A DNA stretch of 64,000 bases from Planctomycetota bacterium (GTDB lineage: Bacteria > Planctomycetota > Phycisphaerae > WQYP01): positions 1 to 64,000 of the forward strand of contig JAKBMM010000010.1 in NCBI GenBank assembly GCA_021831565.1, given 5' to 3'. Position numbers and translations under genes: made by a program. A model generated the notes under the pieces. That model had not been told where the DNA came from. It was given only the letters and a program-made list of their open reading frames with translations, and searched no databases. This document shows positions 17,656-25,879 of the stretch, one piece after another (positions within the stretch are counted from its first letter, which is position 1; every line of letters begins with the position of its first letter).

Positions 17656-18442
17656 ATTCAGACAATAACGTCGGCCGCCGGAGATGGTTGGGCGGATAGC
17701 CCGCGACGCGATGGAAAGTTCGAGAGAAATGAAAAGGATCGGACAGACCGGTCCGATGGGCAATCGCCTTGATCGGAAGGTCTGAACCGAGCAAAAAGCC
17801 CCGCGCCGCTTCGACGCGGCACTGCGTCAGAAACCGCATCGGCGATTGGCCCACATGACGTCGAAAGAGCCGGCTGAAATGGAAGGGTGAAAGATGTACC
17901 GCCGCGGCGATGTCCGTCAGCCGCAGCGGTTCGGCAAGGTGCTCGCGCATGTAGTTAATGGCCGCGTGCGCGGTCTGCGTGGAGGGTAAATTGAATGCCG
18001 AATGGCGGGTCAACTCATAAAGCACCGCTTGCAGCAGGGCCGCCTGAGTCACGTGTTGAACCATCTGCTGAGCCGGCGATAATTCATGCATCCATTGCAC
18101 CAGCATTTGGATGCGGCCGGTTTGATCAAAGCTGACGATTGGCTTCGCGCCCAGATTCGCCCCGGCCGGTCCCGTCTGGAAGCCCACAAAAAGCGTTTCC
18201 AGCGCGGCGCCGCCAACGGCCGTCTCTTTGTGGGCGAATCCCTGAGGATAGAACAGAACGCTGCCGGATTCGCCGCGCAGCGTTTTTCCGGCGATATGGG
18301 TCTCAATTTGCCCACGGAGAACCACGATCATTTCATGGTTGTCATCGTGCCGATGGTGCGCCATGGACCATCCGGTCTGCGGATCGACATATCCCGTATA
18401 AGCAACCTGAGGTAAAACGCCTGCGGCGCGGGTCCGTGGCAT
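17654..18442 (-). CDS. AraC family transcriptional regulator with cupin sensor domain
   Basis: A 262-residue regulator. Residues 20-90 form a cupin-type ligand domain (HHRHDDNHEMIVVLRGQIET with the metal-site-like His residues). The last 100 residues contain two helix-turn-helix units of the AraC type: LTDIAAAVHLSPFHFSRLFR and IKAIAHRTGLSDPFHFSRTF. It is divergent from a dehydrogenase/isomerase gene set across about 117 bases, so it probably controls that sugar pathway in response to a small sugar or sugar acid. This role is inferred from gene order. Confidence 0.92.
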   Translation of the reverse strand: MPRTRAAGVLPQVAYTGYVDPQTGWSMAHHRHDDNHEMIVVLRGQIETHIAGKTLRGESGSVLFYPQGFAHKETAVGGAALETLFVGFQTGPAGANLGAKPIVSFDQTGRIQMLVQWMHELSPAQQMVQHVTQAALLQAVLYELTRHSAFNLPSTQTAHAAINYMREHLAEPLRLTDIAAAVHLSPFHFSRLFRRHVGQSPMRFLTQCRVEAARGFLLGSDLPIKAIAHRTGLSDPFHFSRTFHRVAGYPPNHLRRPTLLSE

Positions 18443-18559
18443 GGGGCGCCATCATACCGCAAGAATTGATAAAAAAACAGCAAGATTGACTATAGCGGGC
18501 CTTTTAGCAATCGATTAGGCTTGATTACCATCTCAAGTAGGAATGACGGGAAGCTGTGT

Positions 18560-19627
18560 ATGTCGCCCTTGCGTCTGGGATTCGTCGGCGCCGGCTCCAT
18601 GGGACAAGCCGCCCATTTGCGGAATTACGCCGCCTTGGAGGATTGCCAGCTTGCGGCGCTGGCGGAATTGCGGCCCGAACTGGCGCGTAAGGTCGCGCAG
18701 CGCTATGGCGTGGCGCGAGCATACGCTACCCATCGTGAAATGATTCGGCAGGAACGCAGTGATCTCGACGCCATTGTCTGCATCGGTCCGTTCACCCACC
18801 ACGGGTCCATTTTGCCGGATCTGCTGGCCACAGGTTTGCCGGTGTTGACGGAGAAGCCGATGGCCGGATCCGTGGCCATTGGCGAGCAACTTTTGGCCAA
18901 GTGTCGTGCGGCGGGGGGGCAATGGTACGTGGCCTATCATAAGCGCAGCGATCCGGCCGTGATGTGGGCTCGGCGCCAGATCGAAACCTGGAAAGCCTCC
19001 GGCCAAATGGGAGCGATGCGTTATGTCCGCATCACGATGCCGCCCGGCGATTGGATTGCCGGAGGATTTACGTGGCTGATCCGCACGGATGAGCCGTATC
19101 CCGCCGGTCAGGCCGATCCGGCTCCGGCGGGGATGAGCGGTGGGCAATTCAAGCTTTGCACGGAGTTTGTGAATTTCTACATCCACCAGGTCAATTTACT
19201 GCGCCATCTTCTGGGAGAACCGTATCGCGTCACATGGGTGGATCCATCCGGCGTGCTGCTGGTCGGCCACGGCTCCTCGGGGGTTACGGGCGCCATTGAG
19301 ATGGAACCCTACCGCACCAGGGGGGCCTGGCAGGAGGCGGCGGTAGTCTGCTTTGAGAAGGGGTGGATACGTATTGAACTGCCCGCTCCGCTGGCCATCA
19401 ATCATCCCGGCCGAGTGATCTTTTACACCGATCCTGGCGATGGTGCTGAGCCGCAGCGGATGGAGCCGCAACTGCCCTGGATCGACGCCATGCGGCAGCA
19501 GGCCATTCACTTTTTGAAAGCCGTGCGTGGTGAAAACACACCTCTGGCCACCGCCGAGGAGGCGCTGGAAGATTTGAGAATCGCCCAACAATGGCTGGAT
19601 CTGCGCCAAAATGATGTGAAAAAATAA
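18560..19627 (+). CDS. Gfo/Idh/MocA family oxidoreductase
   Basis: A 355-residue protein with an N-terminal Rossmann fold starting RLGFVGAGSMGQAAHLRNYA and the family EKP motif in LPVLTEKPMAG, where the Lys is catalytic. The C-terminal domain is the alpha/beta dimerisation domain of the family. These enzymes oxidise or reduce sugars, inositols or bound glycans with NAD(P). The neighbouring isomerase/epimerase and the divergent AraC regulator suggest catabolism of an uncommon sugar. The ATG at 18560 immediately precedes the Rossmann fold; a longer frame starts at 18521. Confidence 0.9.
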   Translation: MSPLRLGFVGAGSMGQAAHLRNYAALEDCQLAALAELRPELARKVAQRYGVARAYATHREMIRQERSDLDAIVCIGPFTHHGSILPDLLATGLPVLTEKPMAGSVAIGEQLLAKCRAAGGQWYVAYHKRSDPAVMWARRQIETWKASGQMGAMRYVRITMPPGDWIAGGFTWLIRTDEPYPAGQADPAPAGMSGGQFKLCTEFVNFYIHQVNLLRHLLGEPYRVTWVDPSGVLLVGHGSSGVTGAIEMEPYRTRGAWQEAAVVCFEKGWIRIELPAPLAINHPGRVIFYTDPGDGAEPQRMEPQLPWIDAMRQQAIHFLKAVRGENTPLATAEEALEDLRIAQQWLDLRQNDVKK

Positions 19628-19711
19628 GCCGGCCTTCGCCAGCGGCAGACCACTGCGTCTAAGTTGGCCGACAGCTTGGCTATCAACTTTTTAGAAAGGA
19701 AAATCAAGGCA

Positions 19712-20536
19712 GTGAAACGAACACAAATCGCCATCGCCACGGTTTCCACCATGCCGGCTGAGCCGCTGGAGGAAAAACTTCGCTCGTATGCCGCCGCCGG
19801 TTTCCGCAACGTGGAGCTTCAACTCGGCGAAGCGAAACGCTGGATAGCGCAGGGGCGCCGGTCCGCGGACCTGCGGCAACTGCTCGCTTCGCTGGGCTTG
19901 CAATGCCGCGGTGGCTTTGAATGCCCGGTAGAATGCTTCAGCGACGACGCCCGGCGCCGCGCGAATCATCAGCTGCTGGCGGCCAATGCGCGGCTTCTGG
20001 ATGAGCTTGGCGGCGGCGCGATGGTCGTCGGCACGGATGGACCCGCGGAAAACACCTTGGAGGCGTTGAGTGAGATTGGGCAAACCCTGGCTAAGCTCGT
20101 CGAGCAGTTTCCGCAGACCGTTTCCCTGGCGGTGGAATTCAACTGGTCGCCGATAGTTAAGAGCCTGCGGTCGGCGGTATTGGTGGCGCAAGCCGCACGG
20201 CATCCGCGCGTGGGCATCCTCTTTGATACGGCTCATTATCATTGCACCAGCAGTAAGCTGGAAGATATTGATCAAGCCAGTGTGGCGCTGTTCAAGCACG
20301 TGCATATCAACGACATGCTGCCGAAGCCTGGTGAACACAGCCAGTGCAATGACGATCGCGTATTGCCCGGTTCCGGCCGGGGCTGTCTGGACGTAAAAGA
20401 GATAGTGCGCCGCATCGAACGATTCGGCTATACGGGATACTTTTCGTTGGAAATGTTCAATCAGGATTTATGGCGGGCGGCCTCATCAAAAATCAGCGGG
20501 GACATGTATCAATCAATGGTCGGCCTGTGCGAATAG
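19712..20536 (+). CDS. Sugar phosphate isomerase/epimerase (xylose isomerase-like TIM barrel)
   Basis: About 274 residues of an AP-endonuclease-2/xylose-isomerase-like TIM barrel. Barrel strands and metal residues appear in AAAGFRNVELQLGEAKRW, TVSLAVEFNWSPIVKSL (Glu ligand), VGILFDTAHYH (Asp/His ligands), FKHVHINDM and GYTGYFSLEMFNQDLWR (Glu). These enzymes isomerise keto-sugars or epimerise at C3. The GTG at 19712 follows AAAGGA and is preferred to a longer in-frame ATG at 19664. It follows the Gfo/Idh gene closely, probably in one transcript. Confidence 0.88.
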   Translation: MKRTQIAIATVSTMPAEPLEEKLRSYAAAGFRNVELQLGEAKRWIAQGRRSADLRQLLASLGLQCRGGFECPVECFSDDARRRANHQLLAANARLLDELGGGAMVVGTDGPAENTLEALSEIGQTLAKLVEQFPQTVSLAVEFNWSPIVKSLRSAVLVAQAARHPRVGILFDTAHYHCTSSKLEDIDQASVALFKHVHINDMLPKPGEHSQCNDDRVLPGSGRGCLDVKEIVRRIERFGYTGYFSLEMFNQDLWRAASSKISGDMYQSMVGLCE

Positions 20537-20661
20537 CACGGGCGATTTCAGCCGCCCGGCCGCGGAAAACGACGGAGAAAACCGGATGATACAAAATAAA
20601 CTTAACCCTACAACGCTGCCTCGACAGGCCCGACCAGCGACCAGTAAGAAAGAAAAATCCC

Positions 20662-20841
20662 ATGAGTCACACCCGTACCGGAAAATTCCCGATCGGCTTT
20701 CGCCGCATCGCGTCCGCATGGCAACGCGACCTGCAAACCGTTATTGATTTCGCCAAGGCCAACCGTTTTGCGGGCATCGACGTTGACGCCGTGACGCCAG
20801 CGAATATCCAGTCCATCGCCTCCGCTGGCTTGCGCATAGGC
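20662..20841 (+). pseudogene. N-terminal fragment of a second sugar isomerase/epimerase
   Basis: The first 60 codons read KFPIGFRRIASAWQRDL, DFAKANRFAGIDVDAVTP and IASAGLRIG. These fit the start of a planctomycete-type xylose-isomerase-like protein, with first barrel strand, helix and second strand. The homology ends abruptly at about 20841, where the leader of a GH99-like gene begins in the same frame. The remainder of the isomerase is missing. The fragment is therefore either a relic or the N-terminus of an accidental fusion protein. Confidence 0.7.
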
Positions 20842-21981
20842 ATGGTTAGGAACTTTTTTACGCAACGCTCGTTTCGCAATTGTATCCTGGGACTGGGGCT
20901 TTTCCTGGGCCTTGGGGCAAGAGCCCCGAACACCTATGCTCACCCCCGGCCAGCCGTCACGGTGGGCGTGTATTATTTTGATGGTTGGAACTACAAAAAC
21001 TCCCACCTCACCAAAGAGCTGGCCACGCGCTTTGCCTACCGCAAGCCTATATGGGGCTGGTACGACAATACGGAGGCGATTATGCGCGAGCAAATTGATC
21101 TGGCCGCCGATCATGACATCGCTTTCTTCGCGTTCGACTGGTTTTACAAGACCGTCGCCAACAATCACGCGTTACATTTGTTCCTGAAAGCTTCGAATCG
21201 CAATCGCATGAAGTTCTGTGTGATGTTAACCAGCACCATTACCCCCAAGGAATGGAACAACTGCTCGCGCCGGTTACTGGCATATTTTAAGCAGCCGACC
21301 TACCTGCGGCTGCGCGGCCAAGCCTTCTTGATTATTTATAATCCGGGGGGATTGATCCACAACTTCGGCGGCGTTGCGGCCATGCGCAAAGCCTTCGGGC
21401 AATTACGGGCTAAAGCCAAAAAGGAAGGTATTCCCGGAATTCAAATCGCCGGCATCCATTCACCTGTGAACCTGAACAACCTGGTTCAAGCCGGCTATAA
21501 TGAAGTGACGGGCTACAAATATCGTCCCTTCCGCTATGATGCTTTTGTATTGCACAGCAGACCCAAACCATTTTCGGAGTTGATAGCTTCCAGTAGAAGA
21601 AAATTTAATACGTTTGTTGGGGCGCCGCTGCTATACATCCCGGCGATTACCGTCGGTTGTGACCACCGGGGAACGAATGATTTCCGGCCTTCCGACTGGT
21701 TCCCACGCACTCCGCACTATCTGGAGCGGTTCGTGCGGATGGGAGTCCGATGGATTTATCATTTTCATCATGGCAGTTCTTCACCCGCCAAGCGCGTACT
21801 CATGCTGGGCGCGTGGAACGAATATGGCAGTGACGCTTTTCTTACTCCAACCGCCAGCAGGGGCGACGCCTATCTTGATGCCGTCAAGCGGGCGGTGGCT
21901 ACCCCTCCCAATGCTTATAGCGGAGAATTGCCCGCCATGCGTGAAATCGTTAAGCCGCCTCATTCCTCCGGTGATAAATAA
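20842..21981 (+). CDS. GH99/WbsX-like secreted protein, copy 1
   Basis: The mature part (VTVGVYYFDGWNYKNSHLTK, AYRKPIWGWYDNTEAIMREQ, DHDIAFFAFDWFYKTVANNH, PGIQIAGIHSP and VLMLGAWNEYGSDAFLTPTA) fits the GH99-like WbsX family, TIM-barrel proteins linked to glycan processing. A signal sequence (NCILGLGLFLGLGARA) precedes it. Aligned with copy 2, the position of the copy 2 ATG is ACG here (20860-20862), so the original start has been lost. Translation may begin at ATG 20842 or be fused to the upstream isomerase fragment from 20662, giving 439 residues. Copies 1 and 2 share long identical stretches but differ strongly in the middle around PKEWNNCSRRLLAYFKQPT. Confidence 0.8.
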   Translation: MVRNFFTQRSFRNCILGLGLFLGLGARAPNTYAHPRPAVTVGVYYFDGWNYKNSHLTKELATRFAYRKPIWGWYDNTEAIMREQIDLAADHDIAFFAFDWFYKTVANNHALHLFLKASNRNRMKFCVMLTSTITPKEWNNCSRRLLAYFKQPTYLRLRGQAFLIIYNPGGLIHNFGGVAAMRKAFGQLRAKAKKEGIPGIQIAGIHSPVNLNNLVQAGYNEVTGYKYRPFRYDAFVLHSRPKPFSELIASSRRKFNTFVGAPLLYIPAITVGCDHRGTNDFRPSDWFPRTPHYLERFVRMGVRWIYHFHHGSSSPAKRVLMLGAWNEYGSDAFLTPTASRGDAYLDAVKRAVATPPNAYSGELPAMREIVKPPHSSGDK

Positions 21982-22020
21982 TCAGGCGTATCGCTGTGGC
22001 GACATAATAGGAGATTTCTT

Positions 22021-23160
22021 ATGCAATGCTCAATTCGTAACTTTATCCTGGGATTGGGGCTTTTCCTGGGCCTTGGGGCAAGCGGCTCATATACCTATGC
22101 TCACCCCCGGCCAGCCGTCACGGTGGGCGTGTATTATTTTGATGGTTGGAACTACAAAAACTCCCACCTCACTAAAGAGCTGGCCACGCGTTTTGCCTAC
22201 CGCAAGCCTATATGGGGGTGGTATGACAATACGCAAGCGATTATGCGTGAGCAAATTGATCTGGCCGCCGATCACGACATCGCCTTCTTCGCGTTCGAGT
22301 GGTTTTACAAGACCGTCGCCAACAATCACGCGTTGCATTTGTTTCTAAAAGCTTCCAACCGCAACCGCATGAAGTTCTGTTTAGATATATGCAGTGATCT
22401 TACTCCAAAAAAATGGAAATCCTTCTCTGCCCGAGCACTGACTTATTTTAAGGAGCCGACTTACCTGAGGCTGCATGGCCAGGCTTTTTTAATCATTGGT
22501 AATCCAGGAGGATTGGGGCAATTGATCCGCAACTTCGGCAGCGTTGCGGCCGTGCGTCGCGCCTTTGGGCAATTGCGGGCTAAAGCCAGAAAGGAGGGCA
22601 TTCCCGGGATTCAAATCGCCGGCTGCAGCTGGCCGCCTATGAACCACCTATTTAAGCAAATGGTCCAAGCCGGCTATAATGAAGTAACGGACACAGGATA
22701 TCGTCCAGTCCGCTATGATGCCTATGTATTGCACAGCAGACCTAAACCATTTTCGAAGTTGATAGCTTCCAGTAGAAGAAAATTTAATACGTTTGTTGGG
22801 GCGCCGCTGCTATACATCCCGGTGATTACCGTCGGTTGTGACCACCGGGGAACGAATGATTTCCGGTCTTCCGACTGGTTCCCCCGTACGCCGCACGGTC
22901 TGGAGCGGTTCGTGCGGATGGGAGTCCGATGGATTTATCATTTTCATCACGGCAGTTCTTCGCCCGCCAAGCGCGTACTCATGCTGGGCGCGTGGAACGC
23001 ATATGGCAGTGGTGGTTTTCTGACGCCAACCGCCAGCAGGGGCGACGCCTATCTTGACGCCGTGAGGCGGGCGGTGGCCACCCCCCCCAATGCTTATAGC
23101 GGAGAATTGCCCGCCATGCGTGAAATCGTTAAGCCGCCTCATTCTTCCGGTGATAAATAA
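22021..23160 (+). CDS. GH99/WbsX-like secreted protein, copy 2
   Basis: A 379-residue paralogue of copy 1 with an intact AGGAGA ribosome site and ATG. The signal peptide is residues 1-28 (NFILGLGLFLGLGASGSYTY then AHPRP). The mature domain carries the same landmarks: GVYYFDGWNYKNS, WGWYDNTQAIMREQIDLAAD, FFAFEWFYKTVANNH and LMLGAWNAYGSGGFLTPTAS. In the loop after the barrel strand, copy 1 has the acidic AWNEYG typical of the family, while here it is AWNAYG. The Glu to Ala change may remove a catalytic or structural acid. Substrate unknown; probably acts on a glycan outside the cytoplasm. Confidence 0.85.
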   Translation: MQCSIRNFILGLGLFLGLGASGSYTYAHPRPAVTVGVYYFDGWNYKNSHLTKELATRFAYRKPIWGWYDNTQAIMREQIDLAADHDIAFFAFEWFYKTVANNHALHLFLKASNRNRMKFCLDICSDLTPKKWKSFSARALTYFKEPTYLRLHGQAFLIIGNPGGLGQLIRNFGSVAAVRRAFGQLRAKARKEGIPGIQIAGCSWPPMNHLFKQMVQAGYNEVTDTGYRPVRYDAYVLHSRPKPFSKLIASSRRKFNTFVGAPLLYIPVITVGCDHRGTNDFRSSDWFPRTPHGLERFVRMGVRWIYHFHHGSSSPAKRVLMLGAWNAYGSGGFLTPTASRGDAYLDAVRRAVATPPNAYSGELPAMREIVKPPHSSGDK

Positions 23161-23200
23161 TCATGTCTATTACTGAGACGATATAACGGGAGATTCCTTT

Positions 23201-23335
23201 ATGCAACGATTGCATCGCAACCTTGTCCTGGGACTGGGCCTTTTCTTGGGCCTTGGGGCAAGCTTTGCGAATGCCAACGTCCGTGCCCCGCCGGCAGGAG
23301 CCAGGTGTGTAAGAAAAGTTGTCGCGTGGCATTAA
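23201..23335 (+). pseudogene. Truncated third copy of the GH99-like gene (signal peptide only)
   Basis: The same leader and ribosome-site sequence (GGGAGATTCCTTT before ATG) is followed by a signal peptide almost identical to copy 2 (NLVLGLGLFLGLGASFANA). The frame then gives only about 20 unrelated residues before TAA at 23333-23335. The mature GH99-like domain is gone. It could still be expressed as a 44-residue secreted peptide, but is best read as a deletion relic. Confidence 0.75.
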
Positions 23336-23351
23336 CATTAAGGAGTATAAT

Positions 23352-24251
23352 ATGTTCAAGTTTTTACATTTTAATCAATCGGATAACGCCCCCACCGTCC
23401 GGAACCCGTCCGATTCACGATATGCCGGCCGGCGGAACTTTTTGCGGCGCGGCCTGCTGACTCTGATCGGCGGCTTGTTTCTATCCCAACGCGCACCGGC
23501 TGCCGCGGCGCGCGATCCCCGCCGTCCGGCGCTGGTAACGGAAGGGGAGACGCTCAAAACCATCGTGAAGTTGGGCGAACCCCCGGTGCCTCCGCTCGAC
23601 ACGTTGGTCCTGTTTGAGCGCGCGGACAACCACCACAGGCGCGCCGAGCCCCATGAAAACTCTTCGCTGATCCACACCCATGAAATCCTTTCGCTGATCC
23701 ACGAGGAAAAAGGCACAAACTCTTCCCCCTGGAGCTTGTACGCGCAGCTAACGAGTCACCACGTAGTCGGCGACGCCGTGGTGCTCTGCTCACGCTTGAT
23801 CAAGAAGGGCGCCGGCTGGTCCGCCGGGCATCACTCCGAGGTATTTTCCCACGCGAGTGGTGTCGCTATCGGCCTGAACGTGGAGGTGAGTAACTACTAC
23901 ACCGGCCCGGAGGCCACCGAGGTGATCGGCGTTAATATCCAGCCGACCCACGGCCCGCGGCCTTGTCAATACGGCATTCAGATACAGCAAGGAGAAGGCG
24001 GACGCGTCCAATTTGAAAAGGCGATCGGCCTGAACGGCGGCGGTGCGGTCGGAGTAGATCTGGCGGGGCATTTCAAGGAAGCGGGCATTCATATGCACGA
24101 TAACCCCATCCGGCTCAATGAGGGAGCGAGCCTCGAACTCGATGGCGTGGGGAAGGTGCGGCTGCGCTATCATAACGGTCGCATTGAGTTTATGAATGGG
24201 CCGCGCTGCGTGGGACACATTGATGTGAACGGAACCGACCACGCGATGTGA
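23352..24251 (+). CDS. Exported beta-rich protein of unknown function (Tat-like signal)
   Basis: A 299-residue protein with AAGGAG before the ATG at 23352. Residues 25-55 contain two closely placed twin arginines and a hydrophobic stretch (RRNFLRRGLLTLIGGLFLSQ), resembling a Tat signal. The mature part is Gly-rich with alternating polar strands: SHHVVGDAVVLCSRLIKKG, ASGVAIGLNVEVSNYYTG, TEVIGVNIQPTHG and LNEGASLELDGVGKVRLRYH. This looks like a stacked beta structure similar to phage tailspike tips or beta-helix proteins. I do not recognise a family. It follows the GH99-like array, possibly in the same transcript. Confidence 0.7.
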   Translation: MFKFLHFNQSDNAPTVRNPSDSRYAGRRNFLRRGLLTLIGGLFLSQRAPAAAARDPRRPALVTEGETLKTIVKLGEPPVPPLDTLVLFERADNHHRRAEPHENSSLIHTHEILSLIHEEKGTNSSPWSLYAQLTSHHVVGDAVVLCSRLIKKGAGWSAGHHSEVFSHASGVAIGLNVEVSNYYTGPEATEVIGVNIQPTHGPRPCQYGIQIQQGEGGRVQFEKAIGLNGGGAVGVDLAGHFKEAGIHMHDNPIRLNEGASLELDGVGKVRLRYHNGRIEFMNGPRCVGHIDVNGTDHAM

Positions 24252-24346
24252 GAAGAGAGAAAGTTTCGGACGCAAATTTTCCGCGTAGTTGGTTCTGCGG
24301 AGGAAAGGATTGGTTCGAACGCTCTTTTTTTAAAGGAGAACGCGCT

Positions 24347-24391
24347 ATGTCGGAGGGAATCCAGAATCCCAGCGGCGCCGCCGCGTGGTAG
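24347..24391 (+). CDS. 14-residue ORF with a strong ribosome site upstream of thrC
   Basis: AAAGGAG lies 7 bases before this ATG, and the frame codes for MSEGIQNPSGAAAW then TAG. It is too short to classify. It contains no threonine codons and one isoleucine codon, so it does not look like a classical thr-operon leader. It may be a relic of a truncated gene or a chance ORF. Confidence 0.25.
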   Translation: MSEGIQNPSGAAAW

Positions 24392-24422
24392 CCCCTTCCG
24401 TTTGCCGATAGAATGGCCGGCT

Positions 24423-25877
24423 ATGAAGACCATCGGCTTCCAGAAATGCATCAATCCCGCCTGCGGCGCTACCTACGATGTCAGCCAGACGCTTACCGCG
24501 TGCCGGCAATGCGGGGAACTGCTGGATATCCGCTACGATTGGGACCGGGCGCGGTTACCCACGTCGTTGCGGATGTTCCAGGAGCGCTGGCAAAATCGGC
24601 GGTTTCCACTGGATTATTCGGGCGTGTGGCGGTTTCGCGAGTTGCTGCCCTTCGCCGTTGACGCCATGGTCTGCACAATCGGCGAAGGGCAGACGTTTTT
24701 ACAGAACGCCGTCTGCCTGGGACGCCAGATCGGCGTATGGCCGGGACAATTATGGCTGCAATACGAGGGAATGAATCCTTCGGGCAGTTTCAAGGACAAC
24801 GGCATGACTGCGGCGTTCACGCACGCGCGACTGGTCGGCGCGCGGCGGGTGTCCTGCGCCAGCACGGGCAATACATCGGCTTCGCTGGCGCTTTACGCGG
24901 CCCTGAACGGCTTCCAAGGAATTGTGTTCATCGGATCGGGGAAAATAGCCTTCGGCAAACTTTCCCAGGCGCTGGACTATGGCGCCCGCACGCTGCAGAT
25001 CGAAGGCGATTTCGACACCTGCCTGGCGCGGGTGCGGCAAGTGAGCGGGCAGATCGGGTTGTACCTGATGAACAGCGTCAACCCGTTTCGGCTGGAGGGC
25101 CAGAAGACGATCATGTACCGCGTTCTGGAATCGCTCAATTGGGAGCCGCCGGATTGGATTATTGTCCCGGGAGGAAACCTGGGAAATTGCTCCGCGTTCG
25201 GCAAGGCGTTCGCGGAGCTGTTTGAACTGGGATTGATCAAGCGAATTCCGCGTTTGGCGGTGATTAACGCACAGGGTGCCGACACGCTCTACCAGCTTGT
25301 GCGCCAAGGTGTGGCCTGGAATGATGGAAAGGTGGACGACGCGGCCATCCAGGCGTTTTATGCGCGGCGGGAAAAGGAAAACATTCATCCGCATACGGTG
25401 GCTTCGGCGATTGAAATAGGTAGACCGGTGAACTTAAAAAAAGCCCTGCGTACGCTGGCCTGGACCCATGGCGTGGTTATCGAGGTTTCCGATCAGGAGA
25501 TACTCGAGGCCAAGGCGCTGATCGGCCGGTACGGTTTCGGCTGCGAACCGGCCAGTGCGGCGACGGTGGCGGGATTGCGGCATCTGCTGGAAAAGCAGGT
25601 TGTTTCGCGGCACGAGCGGGTGGCGTGTATATTGACCGGTCACGGGCTAAAGGATCCGGATGCGACGGTGTATTACCACACGGGTATCCAAACCAGGCAG
25701 GCCCAAACTCTTCCGCCGGAACCAACCTGGGGGCTCAAAGCCAACCAGCCGGTAAAAGTATCGGATGACTTGCCGGAGATCGTCGCGGCGCTGGGACTCG
25801 ACGGCGACACGCTGGAAAAGAGCCGTCAGACCGGCTACGTGGAAACCAACCTTGATCTGCCGTTTGTGGAGTATTGA
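24423..25877 (+). CDS. thrC: Threonine synthase
   Basis: PLP enzyme converting O-phosphohomoserine to threonine. A zinc-ribbon-like start (C9, C14, C27, C30) is followed by the PLP-lysine segment GMNPSGSFKDNGMTAAF with Lys at about 124. Later come CASTGNTSASLALYAA, PGGNLGNCSAFGKAF for phosphate binding, and GFGCEPASAATVAGL. The length of 484 residues, with a C-terminal extension (EPTWGLKANQPV...), fits the longer threonine synthase class. The preferred start is ATG 24423, since the zinc ribbon starts directly after it; the frame is open to 24402. lpxD follows at once. Confidence 0.93.
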   Translation: MKTIGFQKCINPACGATYDVSQTLTACRQCGELLDIRYDWDRARLPTSLRMFQERWQNRRFPLDYSGVWRFRELLPFAVDAMVCTIGEGQTFLQNAVCLGRQIGVWPGQLWLQYEGMNPSGSFKDNGMTAAFTHARLVGARRVSCASTGNTSASLALYAALNGFQGIVFIGSGKIAFGKLSQALDYGARTLQIEGDFDTCLARVRQVSGQIGLYLMNSVNPFRLEGQKTIMYRVLESLNWEPPDWIIVPGGNLGNCSAFGKAFAELFELGLIKRIPRLAVINAQGADTLYQLVRQGVAWNDGKVDDAAIQAFYARREKENIHPHTVASAIEIGRPVNLKKALRTLAWTHGVVIEVSDQEILEAKALIGRYGFGCEPASAATVAGLRHLLEKQVVSRHERVACILTGHGLKDPDATVYYHTGIQTRQAQTLPPEPTWGLKANQPVKVSDDLPEIVAALGLDGDTLEKSRQTGYVETNLDLPFVEY

Positions 25878-25879
25878 TA

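Noticed and set aside
24347-24422. Attenuator for threonine synthesis
   Set aside because: The short ORF before thrC has no threonine run and I see no exclusive hairpins, so a thr-type leader is not supported.
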